DNA of 64,000 bases, taken from the NCBI GenBank assembly GCA_025056455.1, contig JANWVY010000005.1, positions 62,001 through 126,000 on the forward strand, read 5' to 3'. The position numbers and the translations under genes are program-made. Shown here piece after piece: positions 9,354 to 18,268 of this stretch (positions are counted from its first letter, which is position 1; each line of letters opens with the position of its first letter). The notes beneath the pieces are model-generated. The model was not told where the DNA came from. It saw only the letters and a list, made by a program, of their open reading frames with translations, and searched no databases. The stretch comes from Bryobacteraceae bacterium. Its GTDB lineage: Bacteria; Acidobacteriota; Terriglobia; Bryobacterales; Bryobacteraceae.

Positions 9354-12300
9354 TTAGCGGACTGGCAAAGCAACGGGCTTGGCGGCGACGCCCTCCACCG
9401 TGAGGTTCACCGTTTGAATTCCGGCAGGAGCGTCCTCGGGTACGATGACGTTCATCTGATAGAGCCCGATGGCTCCTGGAGTGAGGCCTTGGAAAAGGAC
9501 TTGGGCAGGACGGCCTCCAATGGTCACTTGAACGGAAGCCAACACAGTCGCAAGCGGTGAGGCGGGCGTGGCCTCGCCGGTTGCTGGGGTGTGGCTCACC
9601 GGCCCAAGACCATTGCAGTAGATCTGGATGGGGCGGCCGCGACGCGCCGGGTTCGCGGAATCAATTTGTTGGAATGCTTCATCGCGAGCGGCTGCTAGCA
9701 ACCGCCCAGTGGCGGCTTCCGTGTATTCGAAAACGGCTGGTGAATAAGGGTTCAGCGGGACCGTGTAGAGAGCGCTTGAGTAATCGCCGTAGCTTACCTT
9801 CAACTGCACGCTGTTAAAGCCCTGTAGCTCCCAAGGGACCTGCACGTTGAGCTGGTTTTCGCTCGCAAAGTAAATCATGCCGGGTAAACTGAGGCGGCGG
9901 CCCGGAACGTCGAAACTCACGCTCACCCCGGCAAGCGAAAGCGGCAGATAGGGAGTTCGCGCAATCCGGCTAACCTCGGAAAAACCCCGGCCGAAAATGG
10001 TGATGTAGGACCCTGGCGCCACGCCATTTCCAAGCCTGAGGCTGGCGGCATTGACCACTCCGCTCGTTTCGATGGTAGGGCGCAAGCGCGCCGAGCCAGA
10101 GAAGTAAACTGTCAAGCCGCCGGCTTCGGCGGCAAATTCCTGATCTCCCAGTTGGGCTCCGAGAATGGCCCTCGATTCTGCGATTCCCAGCTCATCGGTA
10201 CGCTCCATAACCCGCTCCAGGCGGCCCCCGCCGACGATCGCGCGGAAGCGGACGGGCGCGCCAGCTACAGGTAGACCCAAACGGTCAATAAGTTTGAAGG
10301 TGAGCGGGGAGGGAAGGCGCTCGCCGACAATTCCGACGAAGTCAAATCCTCGCAGCGGGAAGATGTTGAAGGGTCGCCCGTCCGGCACGAAGTAGAGGAA
10401 CGGGACACGCATCATGATGGCCCCGCCGTGGACCTGGATCTCTCCTTCATAGGCGCCCGGCGCAGGGCGCGTACCACTCAGCCGCACGGTTACTTCCCGG
10501 CTCGAGTTGGGCGGGATGCCGAGGCGATCGGGAACTACGGTGAGATTTAGGCTGCGGTCTGGATCGCGCCGCCTCACTTCGAAGTTCAATGTGACCGGCG
10601 AGTTGGAAAGGTTGCTGATCTTGAGGGTCTGAGACGGGAGATTGCCCAACTGGATCACACCAAACGATAGCGAGCAGGGTTCGAAGCTCAAGTTGGCGCG
10701 CACAGCGTCGCGGACATTCAGCAGGCCGTTGCCGCCAGCCACCCACCGCGCGGGCACAAGCCGATCATCAAAATCGAAATCATCAAGGACGTCGGAAGCC
10801 GTATTAACAACCAGGGATTTCAGTTGTGCTGGCGTCAACGAAGGATTTCGTTGTTTGAGGATCGCAATGGCGCCGGCCACCATGGGTGCAGCGAAACTTG
10901 TACCTTGGGCCGCCGTATAACCCGCTGGGTCGTACAGCTCACCGTTGGGGTCATAGGATTGGGTCGCCACATAGAGATCCGCACCAACTGCCGTGAGGTC
11001 GGGCTTGAGCTCGAGGGTACGGATCGCAGGACCCTGCGAGGAGAAGTAGGCAACCAGATTCGGCTCGGCTGCCACAGGTTGCAAGTTCGGATCGAGCGTA
11101 ATGGTGCGGTTTGGCTGGCGCTCCACGAATTGCTTAAGAATCCTTGCGCTGTCAGAGCCAATGAAGACCGCTGGGATGCCCGTATCGGCTAAACCTTGCG
11201 GCGCGAACACGGCATTCGATCCAGACGGCTGATAGAGAATGACGCCGAGAGCGCCAGCACGCTGAGCGTGAATGACTTTCGTCGCCCAGGAGCAATCTCC
11301 CCGCTGGATCAGAGCGATCGCGCCACTCAACGAGCCGCGGGCTAGGGGAGAACAAGCCTTGCCGTTGTCCTCCAGCCGGGCAACATCCCGGACTGGTGCG
11401 CTCACCTCATAGCGAGGACCGTCACCGAAACGCGCGCGGAGCCGGCGTTGATTGGCCGGTACATCGTTCCCACTGATGTTGACTCCCGCATAGTAGGCTT
11501 GCCCGTTCGTGGATGCGCCCACAGTGACAGCGCTTGGGGCCGTACCTGGGGAATGAATCGAGTTGAGAGTAGGCAGGCGCAGGCCCAAGTCGCCGTCGTT
11601 GCCTGCCGCAGTCACAACCGTCAGGCCAAGCTTCGTCGCCGCTTGTACAGCATCAGCAAGAAGGTCGCAGGGACCTGAGCTTGATTCGTAACAAACGGAC
11701 CCACGATCGTTTGGGCCCCACAGCGCGGGTGAACCGAAAGACAGGCTGACGAGGTCCATGCCGTCGGCGACTGCGTCCTCTAAGGCGGCGATAACAACAT
11801 CATCGAAGGTGTAGTCGTTGACTCCCGGAGAACCGAAGATTTTGTAGTTCCCGAGCCATGCGCCAGGCGCTATACCTCGAATGGGCGCTGCGGGACCGTT
11901 CACCGGGCGGCCAGCAGCGACCGAGGCAGCAGCAGTACCGTGACCGACACGATCCCGAGGCGAAACATCGTCTGGGCGCGATAGAGCCGGCTCCCCAGCA
12001 AGAACGAGAAGATCGACGTAGCTGCGCGCCGCGATCACCTTACGGTTGGTAAAGTTACAATCGGCGCCGCGGCATTTGGGAAAACCTGGGGGAAGGGAAA
12101 AGCCGGCGTCGGCGAAGGCTGGATGGCGGTGGTCGATCCCTGAATCCAGAATGCCGATTTTCACTCCTTGACCTGCACGGTCGATCCCGCCTACAACTCC
12201 CCAGGCCGCTGGCGCAGCCACGAGCTCAGTGGCGCGATTCAGCGAGCGCCGGATCTTACGCACGGGCTCCACACGACGTACTCCAGGCAGCCGCGCTAGC

Positions 12301-12584
12301 TCCTGCGCCTGTTCGTCTGTGGCCAAAACAAAGATGGCATTCACTAAAAGCGTTGAGGATCCGAGCACTCGCACACCGCGGCGCTCCAGGGCGGAACGCA
12401 TCGATTGCTGGGCGGCGCGTAGCTGAGTCTCCTTACCTCGTTCGTTTTGTGCGGAGAGAGGCGGAGCCTCGAGAACTAAGGCGTAGCGCGAAAGCTGGCT
12501 ACGGTCCGCAATCTCAGCTGGCGGCTGCGCAGCGAAACGAGGCAGCAACCAGAGCAGGACAACCAGGATGGCGGCGGGTCTCAC
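9354..12584 (-). CDS. Secreted subtilisin-like serine protease with PA insert and TIGR03437-type C-terminal domain
   Basis: The 1076-residue product starts at GTG and has a signal peptide (1-20). An I9-like propeptide region covers about 30-110. The S8 catalytic domain has D147 (ILDSGID), H215 (GHGTAAAS), oxyanion N328 (AAGND) and S562 (GTSFAAPM), so the triad is complete. A protease-associated domain is inserted near residues 385-490. Ig-like or Big domains follow from about 640 to 840. The last 230 residues begin with VNAASLRLGNGVAPG and match the Solibacter-type TIGR03437 domain, common on secreted proteins of this phylum. It is probably an extracellular or surface protease; its substrate is unknown. 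No gene partner is evident, and a terminator-like hairpin follows. Confidence 0.9.
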   Translation of the reverse strand: MRPAAILVVLLWLLPRFAAQPPAEIADRSQLSRYALVLEAPPLSAQNERGKETQLRAAQQSMRSALERRGVRVLGSSTLLVNAIFVLATDEQAQELARLPGVRRVEPVRKIRRSLNRATELVAAPAAWGVVGGIDRAGQGVKIGILDSGIDHRHPAFADAGFSLPPGFPKCRGADCNFTNRKVIAARSYVDLLVLAGEPALSRPDDVSPRDRVGHGTAAASVAAGRPVNGPAAPIRGIAPGAWLGNYKIFGSPGVNDYTFDDVVIAALEDAVADGMDLVSLSFGSPALWGPNDRGSVCYESSSGPCDLLADAVQAATKLGLTVVTAAGNDGDLGLRLPTLNSIHSPGTAPSAVTVGASTNGQAYYAGVNISGNDVPANQRRLRARFGDGPRYEVSAPVRDVARLEDNGKACSPLARGSLSGAIALIQRGDCSWATKVIHAQRAGALGVILYQPSGSNAVFAPQGLADTGIPAVFIGSDSARILKQFVERQPNRTITLDPNLQPVAAEPNLVAYFSSQGPAIRTLELKPDLTAVGADLYVATQSYDPNGELYDPAGYTAAQGTSFAAPMVAGAIAILKQRNPSLTPAQLKSLVVNTASDVLDDFDFDDRLVPARWVAGGNGLLNVRDAVRANLSFEPCSLSFGVIQLGNLPSQTLKISNLSNSPVTLNFEVRRRDPDRSLNLTVVPDRLGIPPNSSREVTVRLSGTRPAPGAYEGEIQVHGGAIMMRVPFLYFVPDGRPFNIFPLRGFDFVGIVGERLPSPLTFKLIDRLGLPVAGAPVRFRAIVGGGRLERVMERTDELGIAESRAILGAQLGDQEFAAEAGGLTVYFSGSARLRPTIETSGVVNAASLRLGNGVAPGSYITIFGRGFSEVSRIARTPYLPLSLAGVSVSFDVPGRRLSLPGMIYFASENQLNVQVPWELQGFNSVQLKVSYGDYSSALYTVPLNPYSPAVFEYTEAATGRLLAAARDEAFQQIDSANPARRGRPIQIYCNGLGPVSHTPATGEATPASPLATVLASVQVTIGGRPAQVLFQGLTPGAIGLYQMNVIVPEDAPAGIQTVNLTVEGVAAKPVALPVR

Positions 12585-12676
12585 TACGCGCAGGGACGCG
12601 GCCTCGCGGTTAGCGGTTTCATTTCCGGAAGAAAGGAAATCGGCTTCCTCTGTTGCAAATCTAGCGCGAGAGTAAG

Positions 12677-13495
12677 ATGAGTGGCGGGAGGGACAGACCC
12701 TTGCATGTGAAGGACCAGGTTGTGGTGGTCACAGGCGGAGGAAATGGGATTGGAGAGGCCCTTTGCCGAAGGTTTCATCTTGAAGGAGCGCGCGCCGTGG
12801 TCGTGGCGGACCTGGATGCGGATGCTGCCCGTCGAGTCGCCGCCGCCGTAGACGGGATGAGCGTTGTTTGCGACGTGGCCCGAGAAGCCGACGTGCGCGC
12901 GCTTGCCACGGCGGCAACAAAAGCCTATGGAAAGATCGATTTGTTTTGTTCCAACGCAGGAATTTTTCTTGAAGGGGGCCTGGAGGCGCCCGATGCCGAC
13001 TGGGACCGGATCTTTGCCGTCAATTTTAAAGCTCATCTCTACGCAGCGCGTGCTGTTCTACCAGAGATGATCGCGCAAGGGGGCGGCTATCTGCTGCAAG
13101 TCGTCTCGGCGGCAGGTTTGTTAACTCAAATTGGGTCGGCCCTCTATGCGACGAGCAAGCACGCTGCGCTGGCCCTAGCAGAGTGGATTGCGATCGAATA
13201 CGGTGACCAGGGAATCAAGGTCTCGGCTGTTTGTCCGCAAGGCGTGCGAACGCGAATGCTGCTAGGAGAACAGAGCGAGCGGAACAGCTTTTTGAAAGCC
13301 GGGTCGGTGAGTCCCGAAGAGGTGGCTGAGGCGGTCATTGCGGGACTCGCGGCGGAGCAGTTTCTGATCCTCCCTCACCCCGAGGTGGCGATTTATTTTC
13401 AGCGCAAAGCAGCGGATTACGACCGCTGGCTGCGCGGGATGCGCCGCCTGCGAGCCAAAGTAGTGGGGTCCGCAGGAGTGGACGGCTCCGATTAA
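12677..13495 (+). CDS. Short-chain dehydrogenase/reductase (SDR)
   Basis: A classical SDR of 272 residues. The cofactor motif TGGGNGIG is at residues 19-26, SNAG follows in the expected place, and YATSK supplies the catalytic Tyr and Lys. An acidic residue after the second strand (VVADLDAD) favours NAD(H) over NADP(H). Substrate cannot be inferred; the family covers many alcohols, sugars and acyl groups. The gene is divergent from the subtilase and overlaps the convergent nucleotidyltransferase gene by 4 nt at its 3' end. Confidence 0.88.
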   Translation: MSGGRDRPLHVKDQVVVVTGGGNGIGEALCRRFHLEGARAVVVADLDADAARRVAAAVDGMSVVCDVAREADVRALATAATKAYGKIDLFCSNAGIFLEGGLEAPDADWDRIFAVNFKAHLYAARAVLPEMIAQGGGYLLQVVSAAGLLTQIGSALYATSKHAALALAEWIAIEYGDQGIKVSAVCPQGVRTRMLLGEQSERNSFLKAGSVSPEEVAEAVIAGLAAEQFLILPHPEVAIYFQRKAADYDRWLRGMRRLRAKVVGSAGVDGSD

Positions 13496-14571
13496 AGTAA
13501 ATCGTCTCGCTTTCGTTTTTCCAGGATCTTCACCAAATCGCCAACGCGCTGAGCGGCGTGACGGTTGGCGATCAAAAGCGCGTCGGCCGTGTCGACAATA
13601 ATGAGGTCCTTCACGCCGAGCAGAGCGACGAGTTTGCCCGAGGCGTCGATGTAATTGCCGGAACTCGATTCCAGTAAGGCCTCTGAGCGGGCGGCGTTGC
13701 CCTGAGCGTCGCGTTCCAGCAGTTCGTAGACCGCGTTCCAGCTACCCACATCGCTCCAACCGATATCATCAGCGGCGAGCCCGACGACATTGTGCGCCTT
13801 TTCCATCACGGCGTAGTCGATGGAGATGTTTTCCGAACGCGGAAAGACCTCAACCAGTTGTTGTTGAAACCGGCGGTGGCCAAACGAGGGTAAACCCGCC
13901 AGCAGTGTCGCGGTTTTGGGCAAATAAGTACGGAGCGACTCGATGAAAACCGAGGCACGGCCGAAAAACATCCCCGCGTTCCAACAGAAGTTGCCGGCAG
14001 CAACCATTTTTTTTGCTGTTGCGAGATCTGGCTTCTCGCGAAAGCTCAGCACTTTCGACGGTTTCGTGGATCCGAAGCGGAAATCGGGGCTGAATTCAAT
14101 GTATCCATACCCTGTTTCAGGCCAGCGCGGCCGAATGCCGAGCACGGCGAGATGGCCTTTTTCAGCCGCTTTGAGGGCGGGCCGGACAAGACGTAAGAAC
14201 CTTGCAGGTTTCGTGATGTAATGATCGGCAGGGAAAACGCCGAGGACCGAGTCCGGGTCGATTGAGTAGAGGATGTGGGACGCAAGACCAATGGCTGGGG
14301 CTGTATTGCGCTGAGCCGGCTCGGCGAGAATCTGTTTTTTGGGAACCTGCGGCAGCTGGCGGACGATTTCCTCCCGGAGATGGTGATTGGTCAGAATCCA
14401 CAGCCGCTCAGGGGGCAGAACAGCCTTAAGGCGCTCCACGGTTTGCTGAATTAACGTTCCTTGCCCGAAAAATTCGAGCACTTGTTTGGAGCGGGACTTC
14501 CGGCTCCGGGGCCAAAAGCGCGTGCCACGGCCGCCTGCAAGAATCAGGCCATAGTAGTGCGAGTTCGACAT
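13492..14571 (-). CDS. manC: Mannose-1-phosphate guanylyltransferase
   Basis: This 359-residue protein is a single nucleotidyltransferase domain. It opens with LILAGGRGTRFWPRSR (about residues 9-24), the GTP and Mg binding signature of GDP-mannose pyrophosphorylases. EPAQRNTAPAIGLA (about 83-96), FPADHYI and FREKPD segments are typical of the mannose-specific group. It makes GDP-mannose from mannose-1-phosphate and GTP for glycans. The C-terminal cupin isomerase domain of the bifunctional ManC/AlgA type is missing. A separate mannose-6-phosphate isomerase-like cupin at 39729-40943 could supply the step before it. Confidence 0.9.
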   Translation of the reverse strand: MSNSHYYGLILAGGRGTRFWPRSRKSRSKQVLEFFGQGTLIQQTVERLKAVLPPERLWILTNHHLREEIVRQLPQVPKKQILAEPAQRNTAPAIGLASHILYSIDPDSVLGVFPADHYITKPARFLRLVRPALKAAEKGHLAVLGIRPRWPETGYGYIEFSPDFRFGSTKPSKVLSFREKPDLATAKKMVAAGNFCWNAGMFFGRASVFIESLRTYLPKTATLLAGLPSFGHRRFQQQLVEVFPRSENISIDYAVMEKAHNVVGLAADDIGWSDVGSWNAVYELLERDAQGNAARSEALLESSSGNYIDASGKLVALLGVKDLIIVDTADALLIANRHAAQRVGDLVKILEKRKRDDLL

Positions 14572-14635
14572 GAGGCTTTTGCTCGTTCACCCAGGAGCGC
14601 AGACGCTCAGAGAAGGGAACCCTGAGCCTGGCTGA

Positions 14636-15424
14636 CTACTCGAGCTTGTATCCACGGATCAGTTTGAAAGTGCGCCGCCAGCGGGTTTTGGTGAAGAAAT
14701 TCTGCGCCAGATCGAGTACATGATCCAGTCCGATGGTGGGGCTAGCGAGCCGCTCCGTTGGGGCGTCGTAGCTCCAGTAGATAATCAACGGTTTGCCAAT
14801 GATGTTTTCGCGGGGCACAAAGCCCCAGTAACGGCTATCGAGCGAGGAGTCGCGGTTGTCGCCCATCGCGAAGTAGTGGTTAGGTGGCACGATCACCTCG
14901 CCGTTCTTCACATCCTTCTCGAGCATCTCTTCCGCTTTGCCGAGTAAGCGAACGTTCGGTGTTCCAGGAAAGTTATCGCGGTAGGAGTCGATGTATTCCG
15001 TCTTGTGATACTTGTAGGGCTCTACCAGCTTTTTCCCGTTCAGATAAACCTGCTTGTTCTCGATTCGAATCCGGTCGCCAGGGATGCCGATCACCCGTTT
15101 GACGAAGGTCTGGCGGATGTCCACCGGGTAACGGAATACGATGATATCGCCTCGCGAAACTTCGCGGTAGGGCAAGAGATACTTGCTAATCGGCCCAGGC
15201 GGTGAATAGGTCAACTTGTCGACCAGCAGGTGGTCGCCGATTAACAAGGTATCCTCCATGGACCCAGTTGGAATGACGAAAGCCTGAACGAGCGTCGTCG
15301 TACCGAACAGCAGCAGGAGGATGGTTACGGTCCACTCGGCGATAGCGCCTCGAGGGGTCTCTTTCTTGGACTTTCGAGCGGGCGCCTTAGCTTCGCTCGC
15401 GCTGACGTCAACAGGATTGGCCAC
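14636..15424 (-). CDS. lepB: Signal peptidase I
   Basis: Signal peptidase I removes signal peptides from exported proteins on the outer face of the inner membrane. With the start at GTG 15424 the protein has 262 residues. This start is preferred because GGAG lies 5 nt upstream; an in-frame TTG at 15484 would add 20 residues. A basic N-terminus and one transmembrane helix (about 29-50) precede the catalytic Ser55 in PTGSMEDTL. Lys109, in FVKRVIGIPGD, is the general base. The MGDNRDSSLDSR box follows. It is likely the main enzyme, given the many exported proteins in this window. Confidence 0.95.
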   Translation of the reverse strand: MANPVDVSASEAKAPARKSKKETPRGAIAEWTVTILLLLFGTTTLVQAFVIPTGSMEDTLLIGDHLLVDKLTYSPPGPISKYLLPYREVSRGDIIVFRYPVDIRQTFVKRVIGIPGDRIRIENKQVYLNGKKLVEPYKYHKTEYIDSYRDNFPGTPNVRLLGKAEEMLEKDVKNGEVIVPPNHYFAMGDNRDSSLDSRYWGFVPRENIIGKPLIIYWSYDAPTERLASPTIGLDHVLDLAQNFFTKTRWRRTFKLIRGYKLE

Positions 15425-15628
15425 AGTAGCTCCGAAGACGCTATTGTACCTCGAGCGCTCGGGCAGCAAAAACTTAGCGGGCAATCACTTCTCGGCGAGT
15501 TCGAAACTGGGCAACCGCTTCTGGCGCTGCCGGCAAGGGTGGAGCGATAAGCGGCCGCAGGTGAGGAGCTGAAACGGAATTCGCGGAGGAGAGAGCCTCG
15601 GGGGTCAAGCCCGAGATCCCTTGCTTGT

Positions 15629-16846
15629 TCAGGCCAGCAGGGCTCGACTCATGTTGTGCAGGGAGATCTGAAGGGGCGAAGCATCGGGCCATTCCGGCGG
15701 CGCGACTAGGCCTGGTTTGGGAACGCTGGCGCGGTTGCAGAGCTCGTCAAAAAGTTCCACTAGGGCAGGATCCCGCCAGCCGCGGGCGACTTCGGCTTTG
15801 AGCGTCGCCATGGCTTCCTCGTGGGAGTAGGCTTTTTTATAGGGCCGTTCACTGGTCAGCGCGTCGTAGACGTCAGCCACTTGAAGGATCCGCGCCAGAA
15901 GCGGGATTTGCTCCCCCGCCAAGCCGTCCGGATACCCCGTGCCGTCCCACTTTTCGTGATGGCTGCGGATGATGGGCAGCACGGGGGCTAGGCTTTTCAT
16001 TGGCTTACAGATTTCCTCTCCGCGTACGGTGTGAGATTTCATGATCTCCCATTCCGAGTCGGTAAGAGGTCCGGGCTTGAAGAGGATGGCGTCTGGCACA
16101 GCAACCTTTCCGATGTCGTGGAGATATCCGCCGCGGTATAGCGCGATGAGCTCGACTTTTGGGAGACCCAGCGCCATCCCCAGCGCGACGCTGTAGGTGG
16201 CCAGACGCTGGCAGTGATCGCCGGTGTGCTTATCTCGCTGTTCAACAGCTTGCGCCAGTGCAAAGAGGATGGTCTCAGCTTCTTCGAGTGAATCCACTGC
16301 CGCTTTGTTCCGCAAGAGACTTTTCACCCGCGTGCGGACCACAGCCGGAGAAAGGGGTTTGATGAGAAACTCATCGGCACCGGCATTCAGACCAGCAATC
16401 TCGTTTTCGACGCCCTGTACGCTCGTCATGATCAGGATGGGAATGAGCTGCGTACGGCGATTTGCTTTGCACCAGCGACAAAAGTCCATGCCGCTGACCT
16501 CGGGGAGCATGAGGTCGAGGATAATGAGATCGACCTGTTGCTGCTCGAGAGCCTGTACGGCTTCAGAGACTTTCCGCGCCTCAAGGATGCGATACGGTTC
16601 CGACCGAAGCATGGCCTTAAGCAGGCGACGGTTCACCTCTTCGCTGTCCACCACGAGAATCGTAGGAGTGTGCGTGGAACTCCAAAAGCTGCTGTCACCC
16701 TTCAGGACAGTGGGGTTCAGCATTTCCGAGCTAGGTGATCCTTGATTCCGAAGGGTTGAAAAGGTCAGCCCAGCTTCCCCCTTTCCCTGGTCCGCACCGA
16801 GTGCAGCTTGGTCAGTCTTAAGGGTTTTGTCGCTGATAGTGGTCAC
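15629..16846 (-). CDS. Response regulator with HD-GYP domain (probable cyclic di-GMP phosphodiesterase)
   Basis: The 405-residue protein has a 60-residue Ser/Gly-rich N-terminal tail, a receiver domain (about 62-180) and an HD-GYP domain (about 190-390). The phospho-acceptor is D111 in ILDLMLP, with K163 in LIKPL. The metal and active-site motifs HDIGK (243-247) and HHEKWDGTGYP (296-306) are complete, so it should hydrolyse cyclic di-GMP in response to phosphorylation. No histidine kinase gene is adjacent. The gene stands alone after a 700-bp gap, so it probably has its own promoter. Confidence 0.92.
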   Translation of the reverse strand: MTTISDKTLKTDQAALGADQGKGEAGLTFSTLRNQGSPSSEMLNPTVLKGDSSFWSSTHTPTILVVDSEEVNRRLLKAMLRSEPYRILEARKVSEAVQALEQQQVDLIILDLMLPEVSGMDFCRWCKANRRTQLIPILIMTSVQGVENEIAGLNAGADEFLIKPLSPAVVRTRVKSLLRNKAAVDSLEEAETILFALAQAVEQRDKHTGDHCQRLATYSVALGMALGLPKVELIALYRGGYLHDIGKVAVPDAILFKPGPLTDSEWEIMKSHTVRGEEICKPMKSLAPVLPIIRSHHEKWDGTGYPDGLAGEQIPLLARILQVADVYDALTSERPYKKAYSHEEAMATLKAEVARGWRDPALVELFDELCNRASVPKPGLVAPPEWPDASPLQISLHNMSRALLA

Positions 16847-17549
16847 GGTGACGTCCTAGACAGGGTCATTGTTTAAATACAGCCCAATTCATCGCGGCCT
16901 GAGCTCAACTCCCGGGGCCATGGTTCCCGTCGAACCGACCCAGCCAAGTTCATCGGAGTCGGTGATTGAGCCCTGAACCACCCCGGTGACGCGAAGCAAA
17001 GTGGGGACACCATCGTAAACCTGGCCGGTGATTCGTGCCGTCACCCCCCGGGATAGATCGGTAGGGGGAGAAAAAAGGTTTAGTGGTTATGCCTGTAGCC
17101 GGGCGTGGAACCGAAGTGAGGTTGTAAAAACGGAATGCAGGACAAGCGAGAAGGTGGGTGGGCCGGTCGCAGCGGACGAAGATCAAGCTTGGGTTTCGCG
17201 CATTGAGAGGGGACTTCGCCGATCGTCACGTCCGCTGCGATCCGGAGCGTTTCCCTTTCTGGAGGTTAGTTGCCTTTATCTTAAAAAACGTCAACAAATC
17301 CGTCTATTAGATATTTCAGTTTTGGTTGTTCGATAGAACCGATGAATGGGAGGGGCCTGCACGCGCCTGGCAAGAACCTTGTTTTCATCGTGCAAAGGCA
17401 GATTCAACGGCCTTGTGCCAAGCTCCGAGGGAGCGGAGGGACCGAGTCGGAAACCTGAGTCGTCCCCGCTGCTTTAACCTGCACACGGGGAACCCGTGTT
17501 CCGGTTTCCGGCGCGTGTTCCGCCTAGCCGTTTCAAAGTTACTTCGGGC
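16847..17549. other. Intergenic region, 703 bp, no convincing gene
   Basis: The stretch lies between the HD-GYP gene and the flavin reductase-like gene, both on the minus strand. Short open frames here show no recognisable protein. An AT-rich part (about 17278-17335) is followed by a block of nested inverted repeats (17331-17505), listed separately as a possible structured RNA. The promoter of the HD-GYP gene should also lie in the left part, but I see no clear box. Confidence 0.6.
17331..17505 (+). ncRNA. Possible structured RNA (consecutive hairpins)
   Basis: Five stems can be drawn. CGATGAA (17340-17346) pairs with TTCATCG (17384-17390). AAGGC (17395-17399) pairs with GCCTT (17410-17414). 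GCTCC (17422-17426) pairs with GGAGC (17430-17434). GGGAC (17438-17442) pairs with GTCCC (17462-17466), enclosing TCGG/CTGA. ACACGGG (17483-17489) pairs with CCCGTGT (17493-17499). The TCGG/CTGA stem has a G-U pair only if the plus strand is transcribed. I do not recognise a known riboswitch or sRNA family. Confidence 0.3.
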
Positions 17550-18182
17550 TTATTTCGGGCTCGGTGTTGGCGACACATTAGGTCTGGCAAGTTCGAAGCG
17601 ATCGCGCGTTCGGGTGTAGCTGTTGCCGCCCATGCGGCCGATCGCCAGGAGCTGGTCTGGATCAATTCGAAATTGCTCGATGATGCGGTCATCGACGTGG
17701 AAACATACCACTTCGCCAATCACGAGAGCGCCGCCCGAGGGTCGGTTGCTCACCACCACAATCTGTTGAAGGCGGCACTCCATCTGAATCAGGCTTTCCG
17801 CCACTCGGGGAGGTCGGACGAACACCGAGGCAACTGGAGTGAGGCCGCTCACCACAAATTCATCGACCTCGGCGGGATAGTCGCCGGATGTCAGGTTCAT
17901 GGCTTCAGCCATCGATTCGCTCACCGTATTCACGACGAATTCGCCCGTGGCGCGGACGTTCTCATACGTGTCTTTTGCTTGCCCGCTACCGGGCCGGAAG
18001 CCCGTGGAAAAACAAAGACAGGGTGGATTCGAGCAGATGGCGTTGAAAAAGCTGAAGGGAGCAAGATTGCGAATCCCCTCCGGACTCAGGCTAGACACCA
18101 AAGCGATCGGTCTTGGAACAACGCTTCCAATCAGCAGCTTGTAGATGTCTCGGGGGTCGTGTGCGCTGGGGTGGATGGTCAT
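17550..18182 (-). CDS. Flavin reductase-like FMN-binding protein
   Basis: A 210-residue protein of the flavin reductase-like / DIM6-NTAB family. Its core begins with IGSVVPRPIALVSSLSPEG and NLAPFSFFNAICSNPPCLCF, the usual FMN-binding split-barrel signature. A second signature, YPAEVDEF, sits near the middle. Such proteins bind FMN and either reduce free flavin with NAD(P)H or work as small flavoenzymes; the partner is unknown. ATG 18182 is chosen over GTG 18194 because AAGG then lies at a normal distance. The gene is divergent from phenylalanine hydroxylase with an 86-bp gap, so the two may share control. Confidence 0.85.
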   Translation of the reverse strand: MTIHPSAHDPRDIYKLLIGSVVPRPIALVSSLSPEGIRNLAPFSFFNAICSNPPCLCFSTGFRPGSGQAKDTYENVRATGEFVVNTVSESMAEAMNLTSGDYPAEVDEFVVSGLTPVASVFVRPPRVAESLIQMECRLQQIVVVSNRPSGGALVIGEVVCFHVDDRIIEQFRIDPDQLLAIGRMGGNSYTRTRDRFELARPNVSPTPSPK

Positions 18183-18268
18183 GGGAATGGTCACCTTCTA
18201 AAGACACCACTTTTTAGTGGATCTATGATGCTTTCGGAGTTACACTGAAGCTACGGGGGTGCACCTGC

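Noticed and set aside
17331-17505. Known riboswitch (cyclic di-GMP-I, cobalamin or SAM) in the hairpin block
   Set aside because: Conserved core strings of these classes are not present, and no plus-strand gene follows to be controlled.
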